From the NCBI RefSeq assembly GCF_003515065.1, contig NZ_QXGH01000019.1, positions 1 through 64,000 of the forward strand: 64,000 nucleotides of DNA. The letters run 5' to 3'. A model generated the notes under the pieces. It was not told where the DNA came from. It did no database searches and saw only the letters and a program-made list of their open reading frames with translations. This DNA is from Nocardioides immobilis. GTDB taxonomy: Bacteria; Actinomycetota; Actinomycetes; Propionibacteriales; Nocardioidaceae. Position 1 is the stretch's first letter. Each line of letters begins with the position of its first letter. This document shows, one piece after another, positions 9,033-19,546 of the stretch. Position numbers and translations under genes: made by a program.

Positions 9033-9044
9033 CAGCGAGCCCTC

Positions 9045-10820
9045 TCAGTCCAGCAGGGCGATCGCGGTCGGGGCGTCCTCGCCGCGCTCGGCCAGCTCCT
9101 CGAACTCCACGACGCCGTCGATCTCGGTACCCATCGACACGTTCGTGACCCGCTCCAGGATGATCTCGACGACGACCGGCACCTGGAACTGGGCCATCAG
9201 CTTCTTGGCCTCCTCCAGCGCCGGCAGGATCTCGTCGGGCTCGGAGACCCGGAGCGCCTTGCAGCCGAGTCCCTCGGCGACCTTGACGTGGTCGACGCCG
9301 TACCCGCCGATCTCGGGTGAGTTCACGTTCTCGAAGGACAGCTGCACGCAGAAGTCCATGTCGAACCCGCGCTGTGCCTGGCGGATCAGGCCGAGGTAGG
9401 CGTTGTTCACCAGCACGTGGACGTACGGGATGTTGAACTGCGCCCCGACCGCGAGCTCCTCGACGAGGAACTGGAAGTCGTAGTCACCGCTGAGCGCCAC
9501 GACCGTCGCCTCGGGATCGGCGGTGGCCACCCCGAGCGCGGCGGGCAGCGTCCAGCCGAGCGGGCCGGCCTGGCCGGCGTTGATCCAGTGCCGCGGCCGG
9601 TAGACGTGCAGCAGCTGCGCCGCCTGGATCTGCGAGAGCCCGATCGTGGTGACGTAGCGGGTGTCGGGCCCGAACGCCTTGTTCATCTCCTGGTAGACGC
9701 GCTGCGGCTTGACCGGGACCTCGTCGAACTGCGTCTTGCGCTGCATCGTCCGCTTCCGCGCGCGGCACTCCTCGGCCCAGGCGGAGCGGTCCGCGAGCCG
9801 GCCGGCGGCCTTCCACTCCCGGGCGACCTCGACGAACGCCTCCAGCGCGGCCTTGGCATCGGACACGATGCCGTAGTCGGGCGCGAACACCCGGCCGATC
9901 TGGGTCGGCTCGATGTCGACGTGCACGAAGGTCCGGCCGCGGGTGTAGGTCTCGATGCTGCCCGTGTGCCGGTTGGCCCAGCGGTTGCCGATGCCGAGCA
10001 CGAAGTCGGAGGCCAGCATGGTCGCGTTGCCGTAGCGGTGCGACGTCTGCAGGCCGACCATGCCGGCCGTCAGCGGGTGGTCGTCGGGGATCGCGCCCCA
10101 GCCCATCAGCGTCGGCACCACGGGGACCCCGGTGAGCTCGGCCAGCTCCACCAGCAGGTCCGCCGCGTCGGCGTTGATGACACCGCCGCCGGCGACGATC
10201 AGCGGGCTCTCGGACGCGTTGAGCATCGACAGTGCCTTCTCGGCCTGCTGGCGGGTCGCGGCCGGCCTGGTCACCGGGAGCGGCTCGTAGGTGTCGATGT
10301 CGAACTCGATCTCGGCGAGCTGCACGTCGATCGGCAGGTCGATGAGGACCGGGCCGGGGCGGCTCTCCCGCATCAGCTGGAAGGCCTTCTGGAAGGTGCC
10401 GGGCACCTGGGCAGCCTCGAGGACGGTGACGGCCATCTTGGTGAGGGGCCGGGCGATGTCGGCGATGTTGATCGCCTGGAAGTCCTCCTTGTGCAGCTTG
10501 GCCACGGGTGCCTGGCCGGTGATGCACAGGATCGGGATCGAGTCGGCGGCCGCGGCGTAGAGGCCGGTGACCATGTCGGTCCCGGCGGGGCCGGACGTGC
10601 CGATGCAGATGCCGATGTTGCCGGCCTTGGCGCGGGTGTAGCCCTCGGCCATGTGGGAGGCGCCCTCGACGTGACGGGCCAGCACGTGCTTGATGCCGCC
10701 GTGGGCCTTCATCGCGCTGTAGAACGGGTTGATCGCGGCGCCGGGCAGACCGAAGGTCTGGGTGGCCCCCTCCTTCTCCAGGATGAGGACCGCGGCGTCG
10801 ACTGCACGCATCCGGGCCAT
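9045..10820 (-). CDS. gcl: Glyoxylate carboligase
   Basis: A 591-residue thiamin-diphosphate enzyme that condenses two glyoxylates to tartronate semialdehyde and CO2. The N-terminus [20 protein letters not shown] with [20 protein letters not shown] is near-identical to known Gcl proteins. Residue 51 in [15 protein letters not shown] is Val, the hallmark replacing the Glu of other ThDP enzymes. The ThDP-Mg motif runs from [13 protein letters not shown] to [11 protein letters not shown]. The C-terminal stop is followed after 12 bases by glxK. Its ATG comes one base after the stop of the reductase gene, so the pair should be made together. Confidence 0.95.
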   Translation of the reverse strand: MARMRAVDAAVLILEKEGATQTFGLPGAAINPFYSAMKAHGGIKHVLARHVEGASHMAEGYTRAKAGNIGICIGTSGPAGTDMVTGLYAAAADSIPILCITGQAPVAKLHKEDFQAINIADIARPLTKMAVTVLEAAQVPGTFQKAFQLMRESRPGPVLIDLPIDVQLAEIEFDIDTYEPLPVTRPAATRQQAEKALSMLNASESPLIVAGGGVINADAADLLVELAELTGVPVVPTLMGWGAIPDDHPLTAGMVGLQTSHRYGNATMLASDFVLGIGNRWANRHTGSIETYTRGRTFVHVDIEPTQIGRVFAPDYGIVSDAKAALEAFVEVAREWKAAGRLADRSAWAEECRARKRTMQRKTQFDEVPVKPQRVYQEMNKAFGPDTRYVTTIGLSQIQAAQLLHVYRPRHWINAGQAGPLGWTLPAALGVATADPEATVVALSGDYDFQFLVEELAVGAQFNIPYVHVLVNNAYLGLIRQAQRGFDMDFCVQLSFENVNSPEIGGYGVDHVKVAEGLGCKALRVSEPDEILPALEEAKKLMAQFQVPVVVEIILERVTNVSMGTEIDGVVEFEELAERGEDAPTAIALLD

Positions 10821-10821
10821 G

Positions 10822-11727
10822 TCAGTTCTCCGATCCGTTGGTCGAGCTTGTGGGGACCCCGCTGAGGCGCTCGACGCCGCGCAGCAGCGCCGAGTGGTCG
10901 AGGCCGCCGTCGCCGGAGGCCTTCGCCGAAGCCATCAGCTGGGCGACGAGCGCACCGAGAGGTACGACGACGCCCGCCTCGCGCGCGGCCGAGGTGACGA
11001 TGCCCAGGTCCTTGTGGTGCAGCTCGATCCGGAAGCCGGGATCGAACGACCGGGAGAGCATGTTCTCCTTCTTCTGGTCCAGCACCTTGGAGCCCGCCAG
11101 CCCGCCGCCGAGCACCTCGAGCGCGGCCTTGGTGTCGACGCCGTACGCCTCGAGGAACACGACCGCCTCGGCGAGCGCCTGGATGTTCGCGGCGACGATC
11201 AGCTGGTTGGCGGCCTTGACGGTCTGTCCGGAGCCGCTCGCGCCGACGTGGACGATGGTCTTGCCGACCACGTCGAAGACCGGCTTGGCAGCCTCGAAGT
11301 CGGCGGCGTCGCCGCCGACCATGATCGACAGCGCGGAGTTCACCGCGCCCGCCTCACCGCCGGAGACCGGGGCGTCGAGCAGCCGGAAGCCCTGCTCCCC
11401 CGCCGTCGCCGCGAGCTGCGCCGTCACGTCGGGCCGGATGCTGGAGAAGTCGATGACCAGGGTGCCCGGGGCGGCGGTCGCGAAGACGCCGTCCTCGCCG
11501 GTCAGCACCTCCTGGACGTGCGGCGAGTCCGGCACCATCACGCAGACGACCTCGGCGCCGTCGACGGCGTCGGCGATCGAGGATGCCGCGCGGCCGCCGG
11601 CCGCCACGAGCGGCGCGGTCCGCTCCGGCGAGCGGTTGTAGCCGGCGACCTGGTGTCCGGCCTTGGCGAGGTGGACGGCCATCGGGCTGCCCATGATCCC
11701 GAGGCCGATGAACGCGATGTTGGTCAT
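10822..11727 (-). CDS. glxR: 2-hydroxy-3-oxopropionate (tartronate semialdehyde) reductase
   Basis: A 301-residue beta-hydroxyacid dehydrogenase that reduces tartronate semialdehyde to D-glycerate with NAD(P)H. It shows the Rossmann motif [20 protein letters not shown], the substrate loop [13 protein letters not shown] and the catalytic Lys region [13 protein letters not shown]. The start at 11727 is set by AGGAG a few bases upstream; the frame is open for another 80 codons, but those do not resemble the family. Position between hyi and gcl is the classical glyoxylate-to-glycerate gene order. Confidence 0.93.
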   Translation of the reverse strand: MTNIAFIGLGIMGSPMAVHLAKAGHQVAGYNRSPERTAPLVAAGGRAASSIADAVDGAEVVCVMVPDSPHVQEVLTGEDGVFATAAPGTLVIDFSSIRPDVTAQLAATAGEQGFRLLDAPVSGGEAGAVNSALSIMVGGDAADFEAAKPVFDVVGKTIVHVGASGSGQTVKAANQLIVAANIQALAEAVVFLEAYGVDTKAALEVLGGGLAGSKVLDQKKENMLSRSFDPGFRIELHHKDLGIVTSAAREAGVVVPLGALVAQLMASAKASGDGGLDHSALLRGVERLSGVPTSSTNGSEN

Positions 11728-11770
11728 GTGCTTCTCCTGTCCGTGTCCGGATCGAGTGCGGGTGCCGGCG

Positions 11771-12601
11771 TCAGCCGGTGGTGGTGGCGGTGCGCCGCTC
11801 GCGCGGCAGCCAGCCGAAGCTGTCGAGGGTGGTGCCGGAGGGCTTGTACTCGAGGCCGACCCAGCCGCGGTAGCCGCCGGCCTCGAGGTCCGCGAGCTGC
11901 CGCTCGAGCGGGAGCTCGCCGGTGCCGGGCTCGTTGCGGCCCGGTGCGTCGGCGATCTGCACGTGCGCAACCCGTGCGGCGTGGTCGGTGATGACCTTGT
12001 CGACGTCGTCGCCGTTGACCGCGAGGTGGTAGAGGTCGGCGAGCAGGCCGAGGTTCTCCGCCCCGGACTCCTCGCGGACCCGGTCGATCACCGCGAGAGC
12101 GTCGCCGGCGGTCAGCAGCGGGTAGCGGTCGGCGCCGCTGACCGGCTCGAGCAGCACGGTGCCGTCGATCCGGGCGACGGCACGCGCGGCGTACGCCAGG
12201 TTCTCCGCGGCCAGCTCGTCCTGCTCAGCCGCAGCGGCGTCGTCGACGCGGTTGCCGTACAGGGCGTTGAAGGCGCGGCAGCCGAGCTGCTCGCCGATCC
12301 CCACGACGACGTCGACGTTGTCGCGGAGCTCCTGGGCCCGCGCCGGCCACGACACCAGGCCGCGGTCGCCGCCCGGCATGTCGCCGGCGAAGAAGTTGAG
12401 GCCGACGAGCTGGACGCCGGCGTCACGCACGGCCCGGACGAAGGCGTCGACGTCGTTGTCGGCGGGGACCGCCTCGGCGAAGGGCCACCAGAACTCGACG
12501 CCGTCGAAGCCGGCGGCCTTGACCGCGGCCGGGCGCTCCAGCAGGGGCAGCTCGGTGAACAGCAGGGAGCAGTTCACCTCGAACGGGAGGGAGTGCAGCA
12601 T
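11771..12601 (-). CDS. hyi: Hydroxypyruvate isomerase
   Basis: A 276-residue TIM-barrel protein of the AP-endonuclease-2 superfamily that interconverts hydroxypyruvate and tartronate semialdehyde. It begins LPFEVNCSLLFTELPLLERP, and has GFDGVEFWWPF, FNALYGNR, the Glu in LLEPVSGADRYPL, the His/Asp region LLADLYHLAVNGDD, HVQIADAPGRNEPGTGEL and the C-terminal Glu in VGLEYKPSGTT. These fit Hyi/OtnI-type isomerases. AGAAGGGC upstream serves as ribosome site. It sits between uricase and glxR in the same operon. Confidence 0.9.
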   Translation of the reverse strand: MLHSLPFEVNCSLLFTELPLLERPAAVKAAGFDGVEFWWPFAEAVPADNDVDAFVRAVRDAGVQLVGLNFFAGDMPGGDRGLVSWPARAQELRDNVDVVVGIGEQLGCRAFNALYGNRVDDAAAAEQDELAAENLAYAARAVARIDGTVLLEPVSGADRYPLLTAGDALAVIDRVREESGAENLGLLADLYHLAVNGDDVDKVITDHAARVAHVQIADAPGRNEPGTGELPLERQLADLEAGGYRGWVGLEYKPSGTTLDSFGWLPRERRTATTTG

Positions 12602-12664
12602 CAGACGAGCCCTTCTGGGATCGGGGACGGGAACCGTCCGGTGAGTCGGTCGGCGGGAAGTGCG

Positions 12665-13585
12665 TCAGCAGAACCCGGGTACGGCGTGCCACGCCGAGCC
12701 GGGCTCGGGGGCGTCCTCGCGGAGGACGGTCGCCTCGATCAGCCCGTAGGGGCGGTCGGCGGCGACGAACACCTCGTTCCGGTTGTCCAGGCCGAAGGGC
12801 GACAGGTCCACCAGGAAGTGGTGCTTGTTGGGCGCCGAGAAGCGGATCTCCGCGACCTCGGGGTGCTGCTCGAGGACCGCCTCGCCCATGCCGTAGAGGG
12901 TCTGCTGGAGCGCGAGGCTGTGGATCTCGGCGAACCGCTGGAGGAGCAGGGCCTTGATCGCGTCGAACGACTTGTCCCAGTCGATCTCGCCGCGTCCGAC
13001 GTACGAGCTGTCGTAGCGCCAGCGGGCGACCAGGGACGTCGCGAGGATCCGGTCGTCGGTCTCCTGCAGCGTCGTGTAGCGGTCCTTGAGGAACCCCTGG
13101 AACTCGGAGCCGGTCGACTTGAGCACGGTCAGGTCGTGGATCCCGGAGACGACGTGCGCCGTGCGGTCCTGGCCGCTGCCGTCGACGTTGACCACGGTGC
13201 TGCGGACCCCGGAGCCGCCGCGGACGAAGGCGTGGTCGTGGCCGGCTCCGTCGACGGCGATCCGGTCCCAGGAGTACTCCTCGACCTCGACCCGCGCGCC
13301 GTCCGCGGCGGGCGTGGCGGCGATGAAGTGGTCGGCCAGGGTGAGGGCGTACTCCTCGATCGAGCGGACGCCCTTCTCCTTGGCGAACGCGAAGCATGTG
13401 TTCTTCTGGGTGTCGGTCGGGAGGACGTCCTGCTGGTCGCCCACGGTGTGGGCGTCCTCGAACCGGCCACGGAGCGACGTCGAGACGTTCAGGTCCCGGA
13501 TCTGGTGGCGAGCCGAGTCCCGATAGACGCGGAAGACGCGGTTCTCGGCCTTGCCGTACTGGTTGGCGCCTAGGCGAACGGTCAT
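12665..13585 (-). CDS. uox: Urate oxidase (uricase)
   Basis: A 306-residue cofactor-free oxidase converting urate to 5-hydroxyisourate. It shows both uricase repeats. The first has RLGANQYGKAENRVFRVYRD, NVSTSLRGRFE and VLPTDTQKNT with the catalytic Thr-Asp. The second has LKSTGSEFQGFLKDRYTTL and SAPNKHHFLVDLSPFG with the Asn and His that position O2. The frame is open for 145 more codons upstream; ATG at 13585 is chosen because the family starts at MTVRLGANQYGK and AGGGAG precedes it. It follows uraH by five bases, so HIU made here is handed to the adjacent hydrolase. Confidence 0.95.
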   Translation of the reverse strand: MTVRLGANQYGKAENRVFRVYRDSARHQIRDLNVSTSLRGRFEDAHTVGDQQDVLPTDTQKNTCFAFAKEKGVRSIEEYALTLADHFIAATPAADGARVEVEEYSWDRIAVDGAGHDHAFVRGGSGVRSTVVNVDGSGQDRTAHVVSGIHDLTVLKSTGSEFQGFLKDRYTTLQETDDRILATSLVARWRYDSSYVGRGEIDWDKSFDAIKALLLQRFAEIHSLALQQTLYGMGEAVLEQHPEVAEIRFSAPNKHHFLVDLSPFGLDNRNEVFVAADRPYGLIEATVLREDAPEPGSAWHAVPGFC

Positions 13586-13590
13586 GGGAA

Positions 13591-13923
13591 TCAGCTCCCT
13601 CTGTAGGTGGAGTAGGCAAACGGGCTGAGCAGCAGTGGAACGTGGTGGTGGGAGTCGTCGCGCACCGTGAAGGTGAGCGCCGCCTCGGGGAAGAAGGAGT
13701 CCTGCCCGGTGGCTGCGGCATAGGCCGCGAGGTCGAAGCTCAGCCGGTAGGTGCCGGCGTCGAGCTCCTCCGGGCCGAGCTCGCCGACCCGCCCGTCGGC
13801 ATCGGTGCGGGCGGTGGCGAGGACCTGCTCCCGGTCCGCAGCGAGGAGCAGCAACCGGACCGGTACGCCGGCGGCGGGCCGGCCGAGCGCGGTGTCGAGG
13901 ACGTGGGTGGTGATCTGGCTCAT
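13591..13923 (-). CDS. uraH: 5-hydroxyisourate hydrolase (transthyretin-like)
   Basis: A 110-residue transthyretin-fold enzyme that converts 5-hydroxyisourate to OHCU. Signatures are ITTHVLDTALGRPAAGVPVR with the first active-site His, the Arg in TARTDADGRVGEL, the second His region DDSHHHVPLLLSPFAYSTYR and the invariant C-terminal YRGS. The length is typical. Its ATG overlaps the stop of uraD as ATGA, and uricase follows after five bases, giving the conserved uraD-uraH-uox order. Confidence 0.95.
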   Translation of the reverse strand: MSQITTHVLDTALGRPAAGVPVRLLLLAADREQVLATARTDADGRVGELGPEELDAGTYRLSFDLAAYAAATGQDSFFPEAALTFTVRDDSHHHVPLLLSPFAYSTYRGS

Positions 13924-14411
13924 CGCGCGAGCAGCTTCCGCAGTCGGAGCAGGGCGATCTTGCGCAGCTCCTCGGCCACCACCGCGGCCTCGGTCGGCTC
14001 GTCGTTCTCGAGGCGCTCACGCAGGGCGGCGAGGATCTCCTCGGCCGAGAGGCCCGTGGCGCAGATCAGGAAGACCCGACCGAACCGCTGCTCGTAGGCG
14101 TGGTTGCCGTCGTGCAGGGCGGCCCGGGTGTCGGTGTCGGTGGAGACGCCGGACTGCTCCTCCCGCGAGAACTCCGCGTCGGTGCCGCGGCCCTCGGCCC
14201 GCTCCCCGATCCGGGGGTGCGCGGCCAGCGCGCGGTCGACGTCGGCTGCCGTGAGCTCGCGCGCCGCCTTGTCGGCGACGTCGAGGACCGACTCCAGGTC
14301 CGGGTAGGGACGCTGGTCACGGACGGCGGCCGCCCAGGCGGGTGCGTCGCAGCACGCGAGGAGGGCCGACGTGGCGACGGCGGAGGGCGCCGAGTTGAAG
14401 TCGTCCAGCAT
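13920..14411 (-). CDS. uraD: OHCU decarboxylase
   Basis: A 163-residue helical enzyme that decarboxylates OHCU to S-allantoin. It has LDDFNSAPSAVATSALLACC, the active-site HPRIGER, the Glu/Arg segment EFSREEQSGV and NHAYEQRFGRVFLICATG. ATG at 14411 or the adjacent GTG at 14414 are both served by GAGG about 8-11 bases upstream. The frame is open to 14486, but those residues do not match the family and would cover the operator sites. It is the first gene of an apparently continuous 11-gene run down to 3831. Two IclR-type operators lie just upstream. Confidence 0.93.
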   Translation of the reverse strand: MLDDFNSAPSAVATSALLACCDAPAWAAAVRDQRPYPDLESVLDVADKAARELTAADVDRALAAHPRIGERAEGRGTDAEFSREEQSGVSTDTDTRAALHDGNHAYEQRFGRVFLICATGLSAEEILAALRERLENDEPTEAAVVAEELRKIALLRLRKLLAR

Positions 14412-14427
14412 CACAGCGACCGCCTCT

Positions 14428-14463
14428 TTCCGCTTCGTGGAATAACACTTCCGAACACCGGAA
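14428..14463 (-). promoter_or_regulatory. Tandem IclR-type operators upstream of uraD
   Basis: Two 15-bp sites match TTCCG-N5-CGGAA: TTCCGCTTCGTGGAA at 14428-14442 (one mismatch) and TTCCGAACACCGGAA at 14449-14463 (perfect; the symmetry extends to CTTCCG/CGGAAG). Their starts are 21 bp apart, two helical turns. The same pair with the same spacing is found between aceB and iclR at 18263-18298. IclR-family regulators bind such palindromes; assignment to the IclR at 18353 is inference from shared sites and context. Confidence 0.7.
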
Positions 14464-14608
14464 GCCTGCCACGTGGCGCGCGTCACGTCAACAGTTTGTT
14501 GAAAATCTGCGAGGGCAGTGCCGGCCCGAGGTGCGAGGTACGAGGACGGCGCTGTTCAGCGAGGAGGCCGACGACCGTCGAATGGGCCAGCGCGCCGCAC
14601 CGGGCGGC

Positions 14609-14661
14609 CGCCCTGCATGACGTCAAGGAGGTTGACGCGGCGGTCGCCCTGCATGACGTCA
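14609..14661. repeat. 17-bp direct repeat with TGACGTCA core
   Basis: CGCCCTGCATGACGTCA occurs at 14609-14625 and again, identically, at 14645-14661, a period of 36 bp. Each copy holds the palindrome TGACGTCA. They lie in the 14412-14702 non-coding stretch upstream of uraD, about 200-250 bp from its start. Two identical spaced palindromes suggest binding sites for a dimeric regulator different from the one using TTCCG sites; the neighbouring HTH_22 protein is one candidate. The rest of this stretch (14465-14608) contains CAACAGTTTGTTG, another small palindrome, and no gene. Confidence 0.65.
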
Positions 14662-14702
14662 CGCAGGTGGCCCGGAGGAGCGCGGCGGGAGTCCGGCGTG
14701 GC

Positions 14703-15131
14703 TTAGGAGCCGGTGCGGTTCAGGTAGTTGTAAACGGTGAACCGGCTGACCCCGAGGGCCTCCGCGACGGTCTCCGCGGACTTGCGGTAGGTGAACGCCC
14801 CGCGCTCCTCCAGCAGCCGCACGGCGCGCTGCTTCTCGGCGCGGGCCAGCTGGGACAGGGGCACCCCGAGCTCATCGGCCAGGTCCTCCAGGAGCCGGCC
14901 GAGATCGCCCACTGCCTCCGACGCGGCGGCGGGCGGCGACGACGGCAGCCGGACGCCGGCCACGACCTCGCCGTCCCAGACCAGAGGTACGTCGGCCGGA
15001 CCCATGTCGTCCGGCGCCACGAACCGCCCCTGCACCCGCTCCAGCAACGGCTGCAGCGCGCTCAGCAACGGATGGTCCGGGTCGACGGCCGCGGTCTCGT
15101 TCGGGCGGGCCTGCTGCTCAGCCATCGGCAC
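14703..15131 (-). CDS. Helix-turn-helix (HTH_22, YheO-like) DNA-binding protein
   Basis: A 140-142 residue protein. The C-terminal part, KQRAVRLLEERGAFTYRKSA then ETVAEALGVSRFTVYNYLNR, is the HTH_22 domain found at the end of YheO/DauR-type regulators. The N-terminal part (FVAPDDMGPADVPLVWDGEV) is too short for the full YheO sensor domain. The start is GTG at 15131 or ATG at 15125; both overlap the end of the thiamine-binding-family gene, so expression is coupled. Its position next to the urate genes suggests a local regulator, possibly acting at the direct repeats at 14609-14661, but this is inference. Confidence 0.8.
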   Translation of the reverse strand: MPMAEQQARPNETAAVDPDHPLLSALQPLLERVQGRFVAPDDMGPADVPLVWDGEVVAGVRLPSSPPAAASEAVGDLGRLLEDLADELGVPLSQLARAEKQRAVRLLEERGAFTYRKSAETVAEALGVSRFTVYNYLNRTGS

Positions 15132-15360
15132 GCTCGACCTGGAGGGTGATCCTGGTGGCGCCGTTGTCCATCGCGGCGCGGAACACCGACGCCAGCGCGC
15201 CGTACATCGTGTCCTCGTCGCCGGAGACCGCGGTCCCGAGCGGGCCGAACTCGACGTCCAGGCCGGCCGTGCGCACGGCGTCGAGGGCCGCGGTGACGTG
15301 CGCGGGCGGCTCGCCCTCGCCGTGGAACGGCTCGGTGGTGAACTCCGCTCTCAGGCGCAT
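15118..15360 (-). CDS. Thiamine-binding (YkoF/MTH1187, DUF77) family protein
   Basis: An 80-residue protein with the family pattern FTTEPFHGEGEPPAHVTAAL, GLDVEFGPLGTAVSGDED and a final GATRITLQVERA. Members form ferredoxin-like dimers or tetramers, some of which bind thiamine. Here it is flanked by overlapping genes in the urate/glyoxylate locus, which contains a ThDP enzyme (gcl). A role in cofactor sensing or supply is possible but unproven. Confidence 0.85.
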   Translation of the reverse strand: MRLRAEFTTEPFHGEGEPPAHVTAALDAVRTAGLDVEFGPLGTAVSGDEDTMYGALASVFRAAMDNGATRITLQVERADG

Positions 15361-15391
15361 GGACGCAGGCTACTCGCGCGCGCACCCACCG

Positions 15392-16641
15392 TCAGGAGGG
15401 CCGGCGCCGGGCGAGCCCCGAGAGTCGGTGGAGATCCGCGTCGACGAGCCGCTCGACCTCGGACTCGTCGACCGCCCCGCACTCGACGCCGCGCAGCACG
15501 AAGCCGGCGAGGGCCGTCGCGGTTGCGGGCTCGTCGAGGAAGCCGGAGTCGCCGCCGCCGAGGTAGGCGCGCAGCCGGGCCGTGGCACCGGGAAGGCCCT
15601 CGCGGTAGAAGGCGTAGGTGGCGGCGAACCGGCTCGGCAGCTGGGCGGGGTGCAGGTCCCACCCCTGGTAGAAGCCACGCTCGAGCGACCGGCGGACCAG
15701 GCGGGCGTGCAGCCGCCAGCCCGCGTGGACGGCGTCGCGGTCGCCGACCGGGAGCACGTTGGTGGAGCCGTCGGAGACGAAGACCCCGGTGCCGGCCGCG
15801 GCGACCTGCATGACGGCCTTGGCGTGGTCCGCGGCCGGGTGCTCCATGCTCTGGTACTCGGCGGCGATGCCGCACACGGCGGAGTAGTCGTAGGTGCCGT
15901 AGTGCAGGCCCGTGCACCGCCCGTCGGCGGCCTGGATCATCCGCGCGACCAGCACGGTCCCGTCGGATCCCAGCACGGACTGCGGCGTCTCGACCTGGAT
16001 CTCGAACCCGAGCGTGCCCGGCGCGAGCCCGTGCGCCTCCTCGACGCCGGTGCAGGCGTGGACCATCGCCAGCACCTGGGCGACCGACGTCACCTTGGGC
16101 AGCGTCAGCACGAAGCCCTCCCCCATGCCTCCGGCCGTGGTCAGCTCGCCGACGAACCGGTGCAGGGTGCGCACGCCGCGGGCGCGGGTAGGTGCCTCGA
16201 AGCTCTTGAACCGGATGCCGTGGAACGGCGCCGCGGTCCCGTCGGCCAGCGATCGCGCGAGCGCCGCCGCGGCGGTCGTCACCGTCGCGTCCTCGTCCGC
16301 GTCGGGCCGCGCTCCGTAGCCGTCCTCGAAGTCGATCCTCAGGTCCTCGATCGGCTCGGACCCGAGCTTGGCGTGCACGCGCGCGTAGACCCCCTCGGCC
16401 AGGTCCGCCGGGAGGCCGAGCACGTCGGCGAACCCGCCGGGCCCGCCGCCGTGCTCCTCGAGGACCGCCCGCGCGTCGCGGCCCCAGGTCGGCACCGTGT
16501 CGGCGTCGTACCGGTCGGCGGGGACGTAGACGGTGTGCACCGGCTGCCGCACGCCCCGGTCGCCGGGGTAGCGGGCGGCGAGCTCGGCGTCGGCGGCGGC
16601 GAGACGCGCGTCCAGGTCGCGGATCAGCTGGTCGAGCGACC

Positions 16642-16645
<4 letters not shown>
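15392..16645 (-). CDS. HpcH/HpaI aldolase / citrate-lyase-beta-like protein
   Basis: A 417-residue (beta/alpha)8 protein of the HpcH/CitE superfamily. [11 protein letters not shown] at about residues 100-110 and [13 protein letters not shown] carry the acidic metal ligands, and [19 protein letters not shown] a conserved Lys/Arg region. Family members cleave or form C-C bonds of 2-oxo or CoA-linked acids with Mg2+. The GTG at 16645 overlaps the malate synthase stop as GTGA, so the two are coupled. The frame is open far upstream, but only inside aceB. It might act on glyoxylate, for example as a malyl- or oxo-acid aldolase, but it lacks an assigned substrate. Confidence 0.8.
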
Positions 16646-18234
<1,589 letters not shown>

Positions 18235-18262
18235 TCGACACCCAACTCCTGACTCTCCGACT

Positions 18263-18298
18263 TTCCGTATCGCGGAGGCTACTATCTGCTCTACGGAA
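18263..18298. promoter_or_regulatory. Paired IclR-type operators between aceB and iclR
   Basis: TTCCGTATCGCGGAG at 18263-18277 matches TTCCG-N5-CGGAA with one mismatch. ATCTGCTCTACGGAA at 18284-18298 has a perfect right half and a degenerate left half. Starts are 21 bp apart, exactly as in the pair upstream of uraD. The site lies between the divergent aceB and iclR genes, where an autoregulating repressor would bind. Confidence 0.6.
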
Positions 18299-18352
18299 GT
18301 CGCAACGGGCGGGGTGTCCGTCGGCGACCACACGACCCGAAGGAGTGGCCAC

Positions 18353-19141
18353 GTGAGCGACGAGACGGTGGACACGGTGGATGCCGCGCCCGAGCGCCCG
18401 GCCAGGACCGGAGGGGTGCAGTCCATCGAGCGGGCGTTCGCCCTGCTCGAGGTGATCGCCGACCTGGGCGGCGTGGCCGGGCTGTCGCGCCTCTCGGAGG
18501 CCTCGGGGCTGCCGCTGCCGACGATCCACCGCCTGGTTCGCACCCTGGTCGACACCGGATACCTCCGCCAGGAGCCGTCCCGGCAGTACGCCCTGGGCCC
18601 CCGGCTGATCCGGCTCGGCGAGAGCTCCGCACGGATGCTGAACATCTGGGCCCGACCCCATCTCGTCCGGCTGGTCGACGAGCTGGGCGAGTCGGCCAAC
18701 CTGGCCATGCTCGACGGCGACCACATGGTCTACGTCGCACAGGCACCCTCACGGCACTCGATGCGGATGTTCACCGAGGTCGGCCGCCGGGTGCTCCCCC
18801 ACTGCACCGCCGTCGGCAAGGCGATCCTCGCGGAGATGCCTGCCGACCAGGTCGGCGAGCTGCTGGAACGCACGGGCATGCCGCGGTTCACCCCGCAGAC
18901 GATCACCGATCGGGACGCCTTCTTCACCGCCCTCGAGAAGATCGCCGAGCAGGGCTACGCCATCGACGAGAGCGAGCAGGAGATGGGCGTGCGGTGCGTC
19001 GCCCTGACCGTCCCGGGCGGGCCCGGCCGGCTCGCCCTCTCCCTGTCGGGACCGGCGGTGCGGATGACCGAGGAGCTCGTCGAGCGCGCCGTACCCCTCA
19101 TGCGCGAGGCGGGTACGTCGCTGGCGCGCGACCTGTCCTAG
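18353..19141 (+). CDS. IclR-family transcriptional regulator of the glyoxylate/allantoin locus
   Basis: A 262-residue regulator. The N-terminal winged helix is seen as [40 protein letters not shown] and [19 protein letters not shown]. The C-terminal effector domain has [35 protein letters not shown] and the Cys-containing [12 protein letters not shown]. The GTG at 18353 follows AAGGAG. It is divergent from malate synthase and sits at the head of the urate and glyoxylate genes, as AllR/GclR-type regulators do. Glyoxylate or allantoin would be a natural effector; this is inferred. Confidence 0.92.
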   Translation: MSDETVDTVDAAPERPARTGGVQSIERAFALLEVIADLGGVAGLSRLSEASGLPLPTIHRLVRTLVDTGYLRQEPSRQYALGPRLIRLGESSARMLNIWARPHLVRLVDELGESANLAMLDGDHMVYVAQAPSRHSMRMFTEVGRRVLPHCTAVGKAILAEMPADQVGELLERTGMPRFTPQTITDRDAFFTALEKIAEQGYAIDESEQEMGVRCVALTVPGGPGRLALSLSGPAVRMTEELVERAVPLMREAGTSLARDLS

Positions 19142-19530
19142 CCGCCGGACGCGCGCCGGACGATGTCGTCGAACCGGGCGCCCATCGCAGCGGAGAGAGC
19201 CTGCGCCGCGCTGAGCGGGCGGACCATGACCATCAGGTCGTCGATGAGGCCGTCGGCGTTGGTCCGGACGAAGTCGCAGCCGGTGATGGCCTTGCCGTCG
19301 ACCTTCGCCTCGAACATCAGGGCGTGGCCGGACGCGCCGTCCTCGTCGTACTCCCGGACGTAGCGGAAGTCCTCGAAGACCTCGACCACGTTGGCGAGGA
19401 TGGCGGCGGTGATCGGCTTGCCCTCGTAGGGCTTGAACGCGACCGGGCTGGTGAAGACGACGTCGTCGGCGAGCAGAGCGCTCATCGCGTCGACGTCGGC
19501 GGCCTCCACGGCCTTGCGGAACGGGTGCAT
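19138..19530 (-). CDS. SnoaL/NTF2-like fold protein
   Basis: A 130-residue cone-shaped alpha+beta protein with the pattern MHPFRKAVEAADVDAMSALL, ADDVVFTSPVAFKPYEGKP and TGCDFVRTNADGLIDDLMVM, typical of SnoaL_2/NTF2-like polypeptides. Such proteins include small isomerases, hydrolases and binding proteins, so no activity can be assigned. It is convergent with iclR: its TAG overlaps the iclR TAG by two bases. It reads away from the MBL-fold gene upstream with an interval of 16 bases, so the two may share a transcript. Confidence 0.8.
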   Translation of the reverse strand: MHPFRKAVEAADVDAMSALLADDVVFTSPVAFKPYEGKPITAAILANVVEVFEDFRYVREYDEDGASGHALMFEAKVDGKAITGCDFVRTNADGLIDDLMVMVRPLSAAQALSAAMGARFDDIVRRASGG

Positions 19531-19546
19531 GACCGAACCCTAGGGG

